DNA of 64,000 nt, from NCBI RefSeq assembly GCF_004332295.1, contig NZ_RXLP01000021.1, positions 1-64,000 on the forward strand, read 5' to 3'. Of this stretch, positions 45,722-53,737 are shown piece after piece. The position numbers were made by a program, and so were the translations under genes. The notes beneath the pieces are model-generated. The model made no database searches. It saw only the letters and a list, made by a program, of their open reading frames with translations, and had not been told where the DNA came from. Position 1 is the first letter of the stretch. Each line of letters opens with the position of its first letter. The DNA is from Alloscardovia theropitheci. GTDB taxonomy: Bacteria > Actinomycetota > Actinomycetes > Actinomycetales > Bifidobacteriaceae.

Positions 45722-46581
45722 TGACTTCAGTTTCTATTGTTATTCCAACATGGAATGAATCACGGCGCGTACTCGATTGTCTGCGCAATGCAACTACTCA
45801 AACCGTTCAGGCGCATGAGATTATCGTAGTGGACAATAACTCAACTGATAACACTCGCTCAATCGTTCAGAATTTCATTGATTCACATCCTGGGACGAAT
45901 GTTGTCTTAACACAGCAAACTGCTGCTCAGGGTTTAATTCCAACCCGCAATTTTGGACTCGACTTGGCGACAGGTGACATAGTTGCTCGCTTTGATGCTG
46001 ATTGTATGATTAAGCCAAATTGGGTAGAAGCAGTCACTCTTTTCTTCGATTCACATCCTCATATTGCAGGAATTACAGGCCCTGTATGCTATTACGATAT
46101 GCCTCTTCCTCCTGTCGGCCAATTTTTTGATGGGCTTGTACGTGAAAAGCAGTATAGCGCTGACGGAATGCCCCTTTTATTTGGCTCGAATATGGCAATG
46201 CGACGTGAGGCATGGGAAGCTATACGCCCTGTTGTTTGTGATGATGTGGAAGACGTTTTCCACGAGGACATTGATTGCAGTTTGCATTTATTTGAACAAG
46301 GGTTTAAGACGCAATACTGCACTGCAATGGTAACTGGGGCAAGCGCTCGTCGTATGGGTACAAAGCATGATTCCTTCAAGAATTATATGAAGCGTTTCCA
46401 AACGACTTTTGACGCACATCCGGGACATACGCGCGATGGTTATCCTGAACGCACACTGCTACGTTTATACCCTCTTCTCAACTCTATGTATCATGTTTAT
46501 GGCGCGTGGTGCTCTATTTTCAAGATAGATACAGCAGAACGTTTATGGAGTAGCTATCGCAAACGCGTTCATCTTAATTAA
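45721..46581 (+). CDS. Glycosyltransferase, GT2 family
   Basis: A soluble or peripheral 286-aa inverting glycosyltransferase. MTSVSIVIPTWNESRRVLDCLRNA is the nucleotide-binding start; IIVVDNNSTDNT and RFDADCM (DxD) bind the sugar nucleotide and metal. HEDIDCSLHLFEQG is the catalytic ED-like motif. There are no C-terminal TM helices. It diverges from the PerM/GT2 genes and precedes the four-TM protein gene by 68 bp. Donor and acceptor unknown. Confidence 0.88.
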   Translation: MTSVSIVIPTWNESRRVLDCLRNATTQTVQAHEIIVVDNNSTDNTRSIVQNFIDSHPGTNVVLTQQTAAQGLIPTRNFGLDLATGDIVARFDADCMIKPNWVEAVTLFFDSHPHIAGITGPVCYYDMPLPPVGQFFDGLVREKQYSADGMPLLFGSNMAMRREAWEAIRPVVCDDVEDVFHEDIDCSLHLFEQGFKTQYCTAMVTGASARRMGTKHDSFKNYMKRFQTTFDAHPGHTRDGYPERTLLRLYPLLNSMYHVYGAWCSIFKIDTAERLWSSYRKRVHLN

Positions 46582-46649
46582 TGTACTACTTAATTAATGT
46601 ACTACGGCTTTACTCAGAATAAATTGAAAACACATCACGAAAGGTAAAT

Positions 46650-47810
46650 ATGACTGACAACATCCCAATGAATGATGCTCAACAGACACCATATACACCA
46701 CAATCTACCGCTCCAGCTTCTACTCCTAGCGAAGGTACAGCTCAGGTTCCACCTCAAACTTCTGCTCCACAGCCTCTTAGTCCACAAGATTGGCACAATC
46801 AATTCGTTGCGCTCAACGGTCGCGCTCCTTCAGCTGAAGAATACAATGCCGCCGTATCCCGTGGCGAGATCCGAGACTATGCACAGAGCGCATCTGCGGC
46901 TAACCCGCTTCCTTTTGACACGAATCAGATGAATGAAACAATGAACACTGCGGTCAATAACGCTAAATTATTTGCTGATGAAGCACTCAGCGATGTCAAG
47001 AACTTCAAAAATCTTTCATCGCAAAACCGTCAAGACGTTCTCATTCTTGGTTCAGCACTCGGCGCGATTATTGCTCTTATCAGCATCTTCTTGCCATTAG
47101 TTACGTTCCATTCTTTCGCTGGTAGCCAGTCCCTCTCCGTCCTTGACATACTCTTTAACAGCTCGACTTCGCGTTTTTCAGATACCACTATCATGGTTGT
47201 CCTCTCCATCGTGGTTATTATTCTTACGGCCGTCTTAAAAGTTCAGAAGAAAACAAACTTGCGAAATCCGATTATGGGCCTGTCTCTCGTTGCAGGTTTG
47301 GTAGCTATTGAAATGATTATCGGCGTTTCAAGAAATTTCAGTACAGATGGAAGCGACTTCGTTCAGTCTTCTTTGAACATCGGCTATTATCTTCTGCTTA
47401 TCGGTGCAATCGTCATGGTTGCAACAAGCGTTGCTGCAATTGTATTCTGGCTTAAGGATCGCAATGCTACAACAGTTCCAACAATTGCACCAAATCCTAA
47501 TGTGCCTGTTACTCCTAATGCTCCTGCTGCCCCTTCAGCTCCTCTAGGACAAACTCCAGTAAACCCTGCTGAAGCACAGAATCCATCTAACGCATCTGCT
47601 CCTATGCCTGCACCTATGCAAGCACCAGTATCTCAGACTACACAGTTTACAAATTCTCAACCTACGCAATCCGTTATGAATACCCCAGTTTCTCAGCCTG
47701 CTGGACCTACTCAGGCTCAGTGGCTAGAAGCATTCCAGCACAATAACGGACGTGTTCCTACCCAAGAAGAATTTAATGCAGCTCTAGCACGTGGGGAATT
47801 CGTACTCTAA
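46650..47810 (+). CDS. Four-TM protein with a duplicated terminal motif
   Basis: The product is 386 aa. The N-terminus is Pro/Gln/Ser-rich, four TM helices occupy about residues 128-270, and the C-terminal region is Pro/Ala/Gln-rich. A motif of about 28 residues occurs once at each end: residues 45-73 (QDWHNQFVALNGRAP, then AEEYNAAVSRGEI) and 356-384 (AQWLEAFQHNNGRVP, then QEEFNAALARGEF). The pattern is W-x(3)-F-x(3)-NGRxP-x(2)-EE(Y/F)NAAxxRGE. Both copies are predicted cytoplasmic, given four TMs. No family recognised. AAGG lies at Shine-Dalgarno distance and a terminator follows. Confidence 0.75.
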   Translation: MTDNIPMNDAQQTPYTPQSTAPASTPSEGTAQVPPQTSAPQPLSPQDWHNQFVALNGRAPSAEEYNAAVSRGEIRDYAQSASAANPLPFDTNQMNETMNTAVNNAKLFADEALSDVKNFKNLSSQNRQDVLILGSALGAIIALISIFLPLVTFHSFAGSQSLSVLDILFNSSTSRFSDTTIMVVLSIVVIILTAVLKVQKKTNLRNPIMGLSLVAGLVAIEMIIGVSRNFSTDGSDFVQSSLNIGYYLLLIGAIVMVATSVAAIVFWLKDRNATTVPTIAPNPNVPVTPNAPAAPSAPLGQTPVNPAEAQNPSNASAPMPAPMQAPVSQTTQFTNSQPTQSVMNTPVSQPAGPTQAQWLEAFQHNNGRVPTQEEFNAALARGEFVL

Positions 47811-47860
47811 TTTCGTCCTTGACAGCGGGAATTAAACAGAGCATCACAAGCTTGATGCAA

Positions 47861-47893
47861 GAGAGCGGTTCAAGAATCATTTGAACCGCTCTC
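47861..47893 (+). terminator. Terminator of the four-TM protein gene
   Basis: Perfect 13-bp stem GAGAGCGGTTCAA (47861-47873) with TTGAACCGCTCTC (47881-47893). Confidence 0.75.
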
Positions 47894-47928
47894 GTTATAT
47901 CAATCTATAAGTTCATGCATAACAAAAA

Positions 47929-47948
47929 AGCTCCAGAAATCTGGAGCT
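47929..47948 (-). terminator. Terminator of tRNA-Glu
   Basis: AGCTCCAG/CTGGAGCT hairpin with a 4-nt loop; on the minus strand it is followed by TTTTTTGTT, just past the tRNA-Glu 3' end. Confidence 0.85.
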
Positions 47949-47954
47949 GTATCG

Positions 47955-48026
47955 TACCCCCGGAGAGAATCGAACTCTCGTTGTCAGAGTGAAAGTCTGA
48001 TGTCCTAACCATTAGACGACGGGGGC
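47955..48026 (-). tRNA. tRNA-Glu (TTC)
   Basis: Cloverleaf on the minus strand beginning GCCCCCGTCGTCTAATGG, anticodon loop CTTTCAC (TTC) and T-arm AGTTCGATTCT. No CCA is encoded. The G1-U72 acceptor pair is usual for this tRNA in actinobacteria. Confidence 0.95.
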
Positions 48027-48148
48027 GGACTTGATATATATTAACGAACGCCTTCCTAGAATGCAAGTGCAAACCTATTCGGCGTGTCTTCCTTATATCA
48101 AGCTAAAACTTGCAAGTCTTTCTCTATAATGTTTTCTTCTATCAGCAT

Positions 48149-49054
48149 TTATTGACGTCGATACGTGAAATCATGAATCGTTCTTCCAGCTTTAAGCCCC
48201 TTATTCTCAAAGTTTGTAAGAACGCGTTCGCTAAAACGTTCTGATTCCATGAAATCTGCATGAGGCAATAGTTCAGCTTCCTGTGCATTGCCCTTACTTA
48301 CATGTTCAGTTGCCAAACTCACCACAACGTCGCCCTCATTTATGAAGTCATCACGTCTATCCATAACTTCATGTACATGCAATGCGTAGTCATCAATGTC
48401 CGTTGCTATACGCCACACACCATTTTCCACAAGCGCATTATGAATTGCTCTCGCTAGACCATCTTGAACAATTCGACGCTTATGATGCTTAGTCTTCGGC
48501 CACGGGTCCGGGAAAAACGTCCACACTTCGTCAACTACTCCATCCTTGAAAGCCTGCAGCAATTCAGGTGCATTTACCTGAACCATACGCAGATTTCTAA
48601 GCTCTTCCTTACCGGCTTTAAGCAACGCATGTGCCACACCTGGGGTATACACCTCAATGCCTATAAAATTATCTTGTGGATTATTGCGAGCAGCAGCTAT
48701 GATGTTCTCGCCTTGGCCCGTACCAATTTCGACAATGATACGGCCTTCTTCTCGAAATCCTTCACCCCACTTATCCTTCAGCATCTGGCGCGTAATAATA
48801 AGCTGAGAATCCACACCTAATTCATTATGCGATCCTTCAAATCTGAGCATGTACTCATCAGAGTATTCGTTCCACGCACGTTCCATACGTCCCTCCAAAC
48901 GAGTCGATCTACGCACATATGAAACTACTGAACGGTGATGTTGTGATTGCGGCTGTTTCCCATCTAACTGTTGGCTAGCCAATTGTTCGCCGACCATTTG
49001 TTCGCCGGCCATTTCCTTACCGCTCGAACGGGCATTTATTGGTTGTTCTTCCAT
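48149..49054 (-). CDS. trmB: tRNA (guanine-N7-)-methyltransferase
   Basis: TrmB places m7G46 in the tRNA variable loop using SAM. Core motifs in the 301-aa product: [12 protein letters not shown] (SAM loop), [36 protein letters not shown] and the C-terminal DFTYRR. The first 40 or so residues are an extra Gln/Glu-rich extension ([20 protein letters not shown]) made by an imperfect 15-bp tandem repeat at about 48967-49014. The true start may be further in, near MERAWNEY, but the longer frame is kept. Confidence 0.93.
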   Translation of the reverse strand: MEEQPINARSSGKEMAGEQMVGEQLASQQLDGKQPQSQHHRSVVSYVRRSTRLEGRMERAWNEYSDEYMLRFEGSHNELGVDSQLIITRQMLKDKWGEGFREEGRIIVEIGTGQGENIIAAARNNPQDNFIGIEVYTPGVAHALLKAGKEELRNLRMVQVNAPELLQAFKDGVVDEVWTFFPDPWPKTKHHKRRIVQDGLARAIHNALVENGVWRIATDIDDYALHVHEVMDRRDDFINEGDVVVSLATEHVSKGNAQEAELLPHADFMESERFSERVLTNFENKGLKAGRTIHDFTYRRQ

Positions 49055-49114
49055 CTCAATAAACCTTCACATTAATTACTTCATTATTGCTTCTTAGACA
49101 AGCATAATATATGG

Positions 49115-49129
49115 ATAGCGCGCTATAAT
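49115..49129 (+). promoter_or_regulatory. galE promoter with palindrome over the -10
   Basis: TATAAT (49124-49129) overlaps the perfect 12-bp palindrome ATAGCGCGCTAT (49115-49126). The start codon is 78 nt downstream, leaving a leader of about 70 nt. Confidence 0.5.
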
Positions 49130-49206
49130 AAAAGTGTCACAAATGAACAATGGCGCACAAAAGTGCACATATGTGATTATTCAAGATCAATGATTTAAGG
49201 AGAATC

Positions 49207-50217
49207 ATGACCGTTCTTGTAACAGGTGGCTGCGGTTACATCGGTGCTCACGTTGTACACGCTCTTCACGAAGCAGGTAAAAAAGTTGTTGTAGTAGATG
49301 ATTTAAGTTACGGCAAGCCAACCCGCATCGAAGGCGCACGCTTATACGGCATGGATGTTTCTGCAGCAGGTGCAGATGAGCGACTAGCTCAGATTATGCG
49401 AGACGAAGACGTTGACGCAGTAATACATTTTGCCGCAAGGAAGCAAGTTGGCGAATCCGTCGAAAAGCCACTATGGTACTACCGCCAAAATATCAATGGC
49501 TTGCTTAACGTACTTGAAGCTATGAAAAATAGCGACGCAAAGAAACTCGTTTTCTCTAGCTCAGCCGCAACGTATGGCGTGCCGCCCGTCGACGTCGTAC
49601 CAGAAGATGTGCAACCTATGGTACCAATCAATCCATATGGCCAGACAAAGCTCTTCGGAGAATGGATGGGACGCGCTGCAGCTCACGCATATGGAATTCG
49701 CTTCTGCGCATTGCGTTACTTCAACGTAGCAGGATGCGGCCCAGTTGAGCTTGAAGATCCAGCCATTCTCAATCTCGTACCTATGGTGCTTGACCGACTT
49801 CAGCGCGGTTTAGCTCCAGCTATTTTCGGCGATGACTATCCTACTGAAGATGGCACATGCGTACGCGATTATATTCACGTCTCAGACCTCGCTGACGCAC
49901 ACATCGCAGCAATGAATTACCTTGACCGCGATGAACGAAAGTACGACGCTTTTAATGTAGGAACAGGAACCGGAACCTCAGTGCGTCAAATCGTTGACGA
50001 AATTAAGCGCGTATCAGGTTTACCTTTCGTAGAAACGATAATGCCACGCCGTGCTGGCGACCCTCCACATCTTATCGGCTCCCCTGAGCGCATCAACACC
50101 GAGATGGGATGGCACGCACAGTACGACGTAAAGGATATCGTCGAATCAGCGTGGAACGCATGGCAAGCTAATCCAAACCATCATATCGACGTTGAAACAT
50201 GGTCGCAGAAGAACTAG
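49207..50217 (+). CDS. galE: UDP-glucose 4-epimerase
   Basis: GalE interconverts UDP-galactose and UDP-glucose; in bifidobacteria it serves both the Leloir route and wall or exopolysaccharide precursors. The 336-aa product is a short-chain dehydrogenase fold: NAD loop GGCGYIGAH (residues 7-15), DDLSYG, FSSSAATYG and the catalytic YxxxK as Tyr144/Lys148 in NPYGQTK. ALRYFNVAG and GDDYPTEDGTCVRDYIHV follow. AAGGAG precedes the ATG. It is monocistronic. Confidence 0.96.
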   Translation: MTVLVTGGCGYIGAHVVHALHEAGKKVVVVDDLSYGKPTRIEGARLYGMDVSAAGADERLAQIMRDEDVDAVIHFAARKQVGESVEKPLWYYRQNINGLLNVLEAMKNSDAKKLVFSSSAATYGVPPVDVVPEDVQPMVPINPYGQTKLFGEWMGRAAAHAYGIRFCALRYFNVAGCGPVELEDPAILNLVPMVLDRLQRGLAPAIFGDDYPTEDGTCVRDYIHVSDLADAHIAAMNYLDRDERKYDAFNVGTGTGTSVRQIVDEIKRVSGLPFVETIMPRRAGDPPHLIGSPERINTEMGWHAQYDVKDIVESAWNAWQANPNHHIDVETWSQKN

Positions 50218-50393
50218 TTGATACATGTTTCATATAAAGTCAGACATGAGCTTAACGATAGTTAAAAGGTAACCAACTGAAAGTTAAATATTAGAAATCA
50301 CACTGAAAGTATCTTTTAGAAACTCTCAGTAACGTGCGAGAATCTAGTAATTAATCTTCCTTAGACACTCCGAACGCTCATATGACACGCCGT

Positions 50394-50433
50394 AAAACCT
50401 TAGAAATCAAGCGGTTTCTAAGGTTTTTTCTTT
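50394..50433 (+). terminator. Terminator of galE
   Basis: AAAACCTTAGAAA (50394-50406) pairs with TTTCTAAGGTTTT (50415-50427), followed by TTCTTTTTT. Confidence 0.9.
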
Positions 50434-50495
50434 TTTCAAGTTGCGCATCGTCAAAAAGCTCTGTATATTTATCTCTTGGTTGCTAAAGCAATCGT

Positions 50496-50569
50496 GGCTC
50501 CGTAGCTCAGTTGGTTAGAGCGCCGCCCTGTCACGGCGGAGGTCGCCGGTTCAAGTCCGGTCGGAGTCG
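50496..50569 (+). tRNA. tRNA-Asp (GTC)
   Basis: Begins GGCTCCGTAGCTCAGTTGG; anticodon stem-loop GCCGCCCTGTCACGGCGG with GTC; T-arm GGTTCAAGTCC; discriminator G. No CCA is encoded. Confidence 0.96.
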
Positions 50570-50580
50570 CTGGAATATAG

Positions 50581-50602
50581 CCCGGTCTTTCCGGGTTTTA
50601 TT
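50581..50602 (+). terminator. Hairpin after tRNA-Asp
   Basis: CCCGG-TCTTT-CCGGG followed by TTTTATTTTT, between tRNA-Asp and tRNA-Phe. Confidence 0.7.
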
Positions 50603-50617
50603 TTTCCAACATAATTT

Positions 50618-50693
50618 GGCTCTGTAGCTCAGTTGGTAGAGCGTGCGACTGAAAATCGTAAGGTCACCGGATCGACGCCGGTCGGAGCCACCA
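50618..50693 (+). tRNA. tRNA-Phe (GAA)
   Basis: Begins GGCTCTGTAGCTCAGTTGG; anticodon loop CTGAAAA (GAA); T-arm GGATCGACGCC (GATCGAC variant); acceptor CGGAGCC with an encoded CCA. Confidence 0.95.
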
Positions 50694-50696
50694 CTT

Positions 50697-50724
50697 AGAC
50701 CCTCCATTGTGAGGGTCTTTTTGT
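50697..50724 (+). terminator. Terminator of tRNA-Phe
   Basis: AGACCCTC (50697-50704) pairs with GAGGGTCT (50711-50718), followed by a T-rich tail. Confidence 0.85.
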
Positions 50725-51010
50725 TTTTCACTATCCGCCCCCCCTATTCTCCAAACATGGCACTCAGAAGGACATCCCAGGTTAGAAGGCGGGCTAAGGG
50801 TTAATGGTCAGAAGTAGACCTTACATACACAGCAAAAACCTCCCTAGAAATCTTTTTTGCATTTCTTCCCATTTATTCCATCCTAATGAATAATTACATT
50901 GCCTCCAGATGGGCAAATATGCAAAAAAATGAATCCCGCCCGTTACAGAAACTTCTTCACCTCTATCCCCCAGCACAAGTCCGATATACGACACGAAACA
51001 CATCTTCACA
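50725..51010. other. Non-coding upstream stretch of the sugar-binding protein gene
   Basis: About 290 bp with no credible gene. It begins with a run of C residues near 50740 and is otherwise unremarkable. The regulated promoter follows at 51011-51081. Confidence 0.4.
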
Positions 51011-51081
51011 GTTAGTTCATTCGTTTAACTAACATGTGATATACTTCACATAGATATCGTCAACAAATCAAAATCGATATC
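51011..51081 (+). promoter_or_regulatory. Regulated promoter with three palindromes
   Basis: GTTAGTT-N9-AACTAAC (51011-51033) is followed at once by TGTGA-TATACT-TCACA (51035-51050), the exact form of the CRP/GlxR consensus TGTGAN6TCACA, whose centre is the -10 TATACT. Downstream, GATATCG (51053-51059) and CGATATC (51075-51081) form a third inverted repeat. Control of a sugar-uptake gene by at least two regulators is likely. Confidence 0.6.
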
Positions 51082-51119
51082 CATCGCCAGAAAGTTAATG
51101 ACGACTTAAGGGAGAAAAA

Positions 51120-52271
51120 ATGAATATCACGAAGAAAGCGCTGACCATTGTAGCCACAGCATCTCTTCTCTTCGGGTTGGCAGCTTGCTCCTCCACCCGT
51201 GGCTCAAGTTCCTCATCTTCATCCTCTATCGAAAAAGGCGCAACTATAGGAATCTCCATGCCTACAAAATCGATGGAACGTTGGAATAAAGATGGTCGTA
51301 ACCTTAAAACAAAACTTGAGAAAGCTGGTTACAAAGTAATCCTTTCCTACGCAGACGATAAGCCTTCTCAGCAGAATTCTGACATTGAAAATATGGTCAA
51401 CAATAACGCCAAAGTAATCGTAGTTGCCGCTAAAGATGGTACCTCTGTGGGACCTGCAGTTGAGAAAGCTCATGAATCTGGCGCAAAGGTAATTGCATAC
51501 GACCGACTAATTATGAATACTAAAGCAGTTGATTATTACGCTACGTTCCAGCTTGAGCAGGTCGGCACACTGCAAGCGCGCTACATTATCGACAAGCTCG
51601 GTCTTGAGAAGGGAGCTACAGGCCCATTCAACATCGAAGTATTCACTGGATCTCCAGATGATAATAATGCAAAATACTTCTTCAAAGGCGCTTGGGATTT
51701 ACTTCAGCCATACTTTAAGAGCGGCGTATTACGTAGCATTTCTAAGCATGGTGGCGGTGTCGATGGTAATTTCTCCGTCGACAAGTGGCAATCCATCTCT
51801 GTAATGTCTTGGAAAACCGCTCAAACTCAGACAGATATGGAATCTATTCTCGACTCAAGTTATGCACATGGTGAGAAACTTGATGCCGTCCTCACACCAA
51901 ATGATGACCTCGCACAGGGTGTAATTAATGCCATCCAGACAAAACGTCCGGATATGAAGCCAGGAACGGATTCTTGGCCGGTTATCACGGGACAAGATGC
52001 TAATGAAATCGCGATTTCAAACATTCATCAAGATTTGCAAAGCATGACTGTTTTCAAGGACGTTGCTAAGCTTGCTGATGCCGTCTATACGATGGTTGTC
52101 GAAATTGCTCAGGGCAAAGAGGTTTCTGGCATTAATAGTCAAATGGATAATGGTGTCATCCAAGTACCATCAAAACTCCTCGATCCGCTGACCTTGGATA
52201 AAAATAATCTTGATGAAGTCGTCAAATCTGGTTTTATCCCTGAAAGTCGATTTAAGGAATTAACTAAATAA
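51120..52271 (+). CDS. Sugar ABC transporter substrate-binding lipoprotein (XylF/ChvE-like)
   Basis: A 383-aa lipoprotein that binds monosaccharides outside the cell. Signal MNITKKALTIVATASLLFG ends in the lipobox LAAC, then a Ser-rich linker. The mature part is a periplasmic-binding-protein-I fold: IGISMPTKSMERWNKDGRNLKTKLEKAGY, IVVAAKDGTSVGPAVEKAHESGAKVIAYDRLI, FTGSPDDNNAKYFFKGAWDLL, ITGQDANEIAISNIHQDLQSMTVFKD, closest to the XylF/ChvE multiple-monosaccharide group. AGGGAG precedes the ATG. No ATPase or permease gene follows; a terminator and opposite-strand genes do, so it is an orphan component here. Its promoter is rich in palindromes. Confidence 0.9.
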   Translation: MNITKKALTIVATASLLFGLAACSSTRGSSSSSSSSIEKGATIGISMPTKSMERWNKDGRNLKTKLEKAGYKVILSYADDKPSQQNSDIENMVNNNAKVIVVAAKDGTSVGPAVEKAHESGAKVIAYDRLIMNTKAVDYYATFQLEQVGTLQARYIIDKLGLEKGATGPFNIEVFTGSPDDNNAKYFFKGAWDLLQPYFKSGVLRSISKHGGGVDGNFSVDKWQSISVMSWKTAQTQTDMESILDSSYAHGEKLDAVLTPNDDLAQGVINAIQTKRPDMKPGTDSWPVITGQDANEIAISNIHQDLQSMTVFKDVAKLADAVYTMVVEIAQGKEVSGINSQMDNGVIQVPSKLLDPLTLDKNNLDEVVKSGFIPESRFKELTK

Positions 52272-52307
52272 AGCTTAGCTTTCACGCTGATAGCAATTAA
52301 TGCATAA

Positions 52308-52344
52308 AACAGCCGCTCCTCACACATTGCAAGAAGCGGCTGTT
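52308..52344. terminator. Terminator after the sugar-binding protein gene
   Basis: AACAGCCGCT (52308-52317) pairs with AGCGGCTGTT (52335-52344). It lies between convergent genes. Confidence 0.8.
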
Positions 52345-52407
52345 ATTCTGTCTAATTTCATTAATTTATCTGAATAATTAACGAGTTAGTGGAGAAAGTT
52401 TAGCACA

Positions 52408-52911
52408 TTACTCATCCAACTGGGTACTCACCCAATCAACTATATAAGGCGCGACTTCTTCGATCTGATCAAGCGCAATTTCGAAATCTTCTGGACCTCC
52501 ATACCAAGGATCAACCAAGTCGATGCTCGATTCAGTACTCGCATTAACTGCCGGAAGCTGAGGGTCAAAGCTACGATACATATGCACCTGTGCTGCATCA
52601 CTTGCCGGAATTTGGCGCAATAAAGCAATCTTATGTGATGCAGTCATTGGCAAGAATAGATCAGTTTCATCAATTTCATCGCGCGTAATTCGATGTGCAA
52701 AATGATGAGCTGGCAATTCGTAGCCGCGAGCTCTCAGAGCACGTTGTGCTCGTCGGTCAATAGGATTTCCATGTTCCTCAGACGATACTGCAGAAGATTT
52801 CACCTCTACGCGATCAGCAAGCCCTGCATCCTCAACATATTTACGCAAGACAATCTCAGCCATTGGCGAGCGGCAAATATTACCTGTGCACACTGTCATA
52901 ATGGTGTACAT
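52408..52911 (-). CDS. Low-molecular-weight protein tyrosine phosphatase
   Basis: A 167-aa cysteine phosphatase. The P-loop VCTGNICRSPMAE gives C-x5-R-S with Cys8, Arg14 and Ser15. The general-acid Asp is in the C-terminal VDPWYGG. In Gram-positives such enzymes dephosphorylate BY-kinases of polysaccharide synthesis or other tyrosine- or arginine-phosphorylated proteins. No kinase gene is nearby. It overlaps the folA stop by one base and so is probably cotranscribed with folA. Confidence 0.92.
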   Translation of the reverse strand: MYTIMTVCTGNICRSPMAEIVLRKYVEDAGLADRVEVKSSAVSSEEHGNPIDRRAQRALRARGYELPAHHFAHRITRDEIDETDLFLPMTASHKIALLRQIPASDAAQVHMYRSFDPQLPAVNASTESSIDLVDPWYGGPEDFEIALDQIEEVAPYIVDWVSTQLDE

Positions 52912-53606
52912 TAAGCTCTCCTTAACACCCTAAAGCGGTAACGCTTGATTTCGTTTTTTGTATCCTTTGGAGCGGTCCAGTCGCGTATAATCTCTTCAGA
53001 CCATAAACTATTCTCATCATCAACGTGAACGAGTGGAGCAAAGGCATCCGCTTCTACATGAATATCTAGATCAGTAATGTAGACTTCATCAGCGCGATTA
53101 ATAGCTTCAGAATAAATCTGTGCGCCGCCGATAATCCAAATTTCATCGCGTCGTACACCATCATCAGGAATAGCAGGTTGCGAAGCTAGTTCGATAGCAT
53201 CATTAAGAGATGAAACTACAGTTGCCCCTTTAGCTACATAATCTGGATTATGCGAAATTACGTAGTTATCACGATTAGACAATGGCCTAAACTTTTCTGA
53301 TAATGATTCCCATGTTTTACGCCCCATAATAACTGGGTGCGTAATTGTGTGATCCTTGAATGCCTTCATATCTTCACTCAGATGCCATGGCATCGTGCCG
53401 TTTAAGCCCAGAGCTCCAGGATTTCCTTCACGATCGTATGCTTGCGCCCAAATAAGTTTGATAAGTGGTTCAGCAGAATGCGTTGATTCTTCAATGATGT
53501 CGTCATCCCACTGCTCATCGGCGTCTTCCCTAAATCGACGGAAGTTATGCCCGGCCGATGCGGGCTGAGGTTGGTGGTAGCCACTGCGACTACTATCGTT
53601 CTCCAT
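52911..53606 (-). CDS. folA: Dihydrofolate reductase
   Basis: DHFR reduces dihydrofolate with NADPH, regenerating the cofactor used by ThyA upstream. The 231-aa product has an additional acidic N-terminal extension of about 45 residues (FREDADEQWDDDIIEES). The core is LIKLIWAQAYDREGNPGALGLNGTMPWHLSEDMKAFKDHT, with the catalytic acidic residue in SEDMKAFK, then VIMGRKTWESL and EIWIIGGAQIYSEAI. AGGAG lies 10 nt before the ATG. It is separated from thyA by a terminator. Confidence 0.94.
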   Translation of the reverse strand: MENDSSRSGYHQPQPASAGHNFRRFREDADEQWDDDIIEESTHSAEPLIKLIWAQAYDREGNPGALGLNGTMPWHLSEDMKAFKDHTITHPVIMGRKTWESLSEKFRPLSNRDNYVISHNPDYVAKGATVVSSLNDAIELASQPAIPDDGVRRDEIWIIGGAQIYSEAINRADEVYITDLDIHVEADAFAPLVHVDDENSLWSEEIIRDWTAPKDTKNEIKRYRFRVLRRA

Positions 53607-53657
53607 ATCAGTTATCTCCTTATATAAAAGTCAATATCATTTATACTAACAAACAAA

Positions 53658-53693
53658 GTGGGCAAACGAACTTTGGTATAATCGTTTGCCCAC
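53658..53693 (-). terminator. Terminator of thyA
   Basis: GTGGGCAAACGA (53658-53669) pairs with TCGTTTGCCCAC (53682-53693); the minus strand continues CTTTGTTTGTT. Confidence 0.85.
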
Positions 53694-53737
53694 ATCAAGT
53701 GACTCATAATCACATGACTATACAACTAGTACATATC

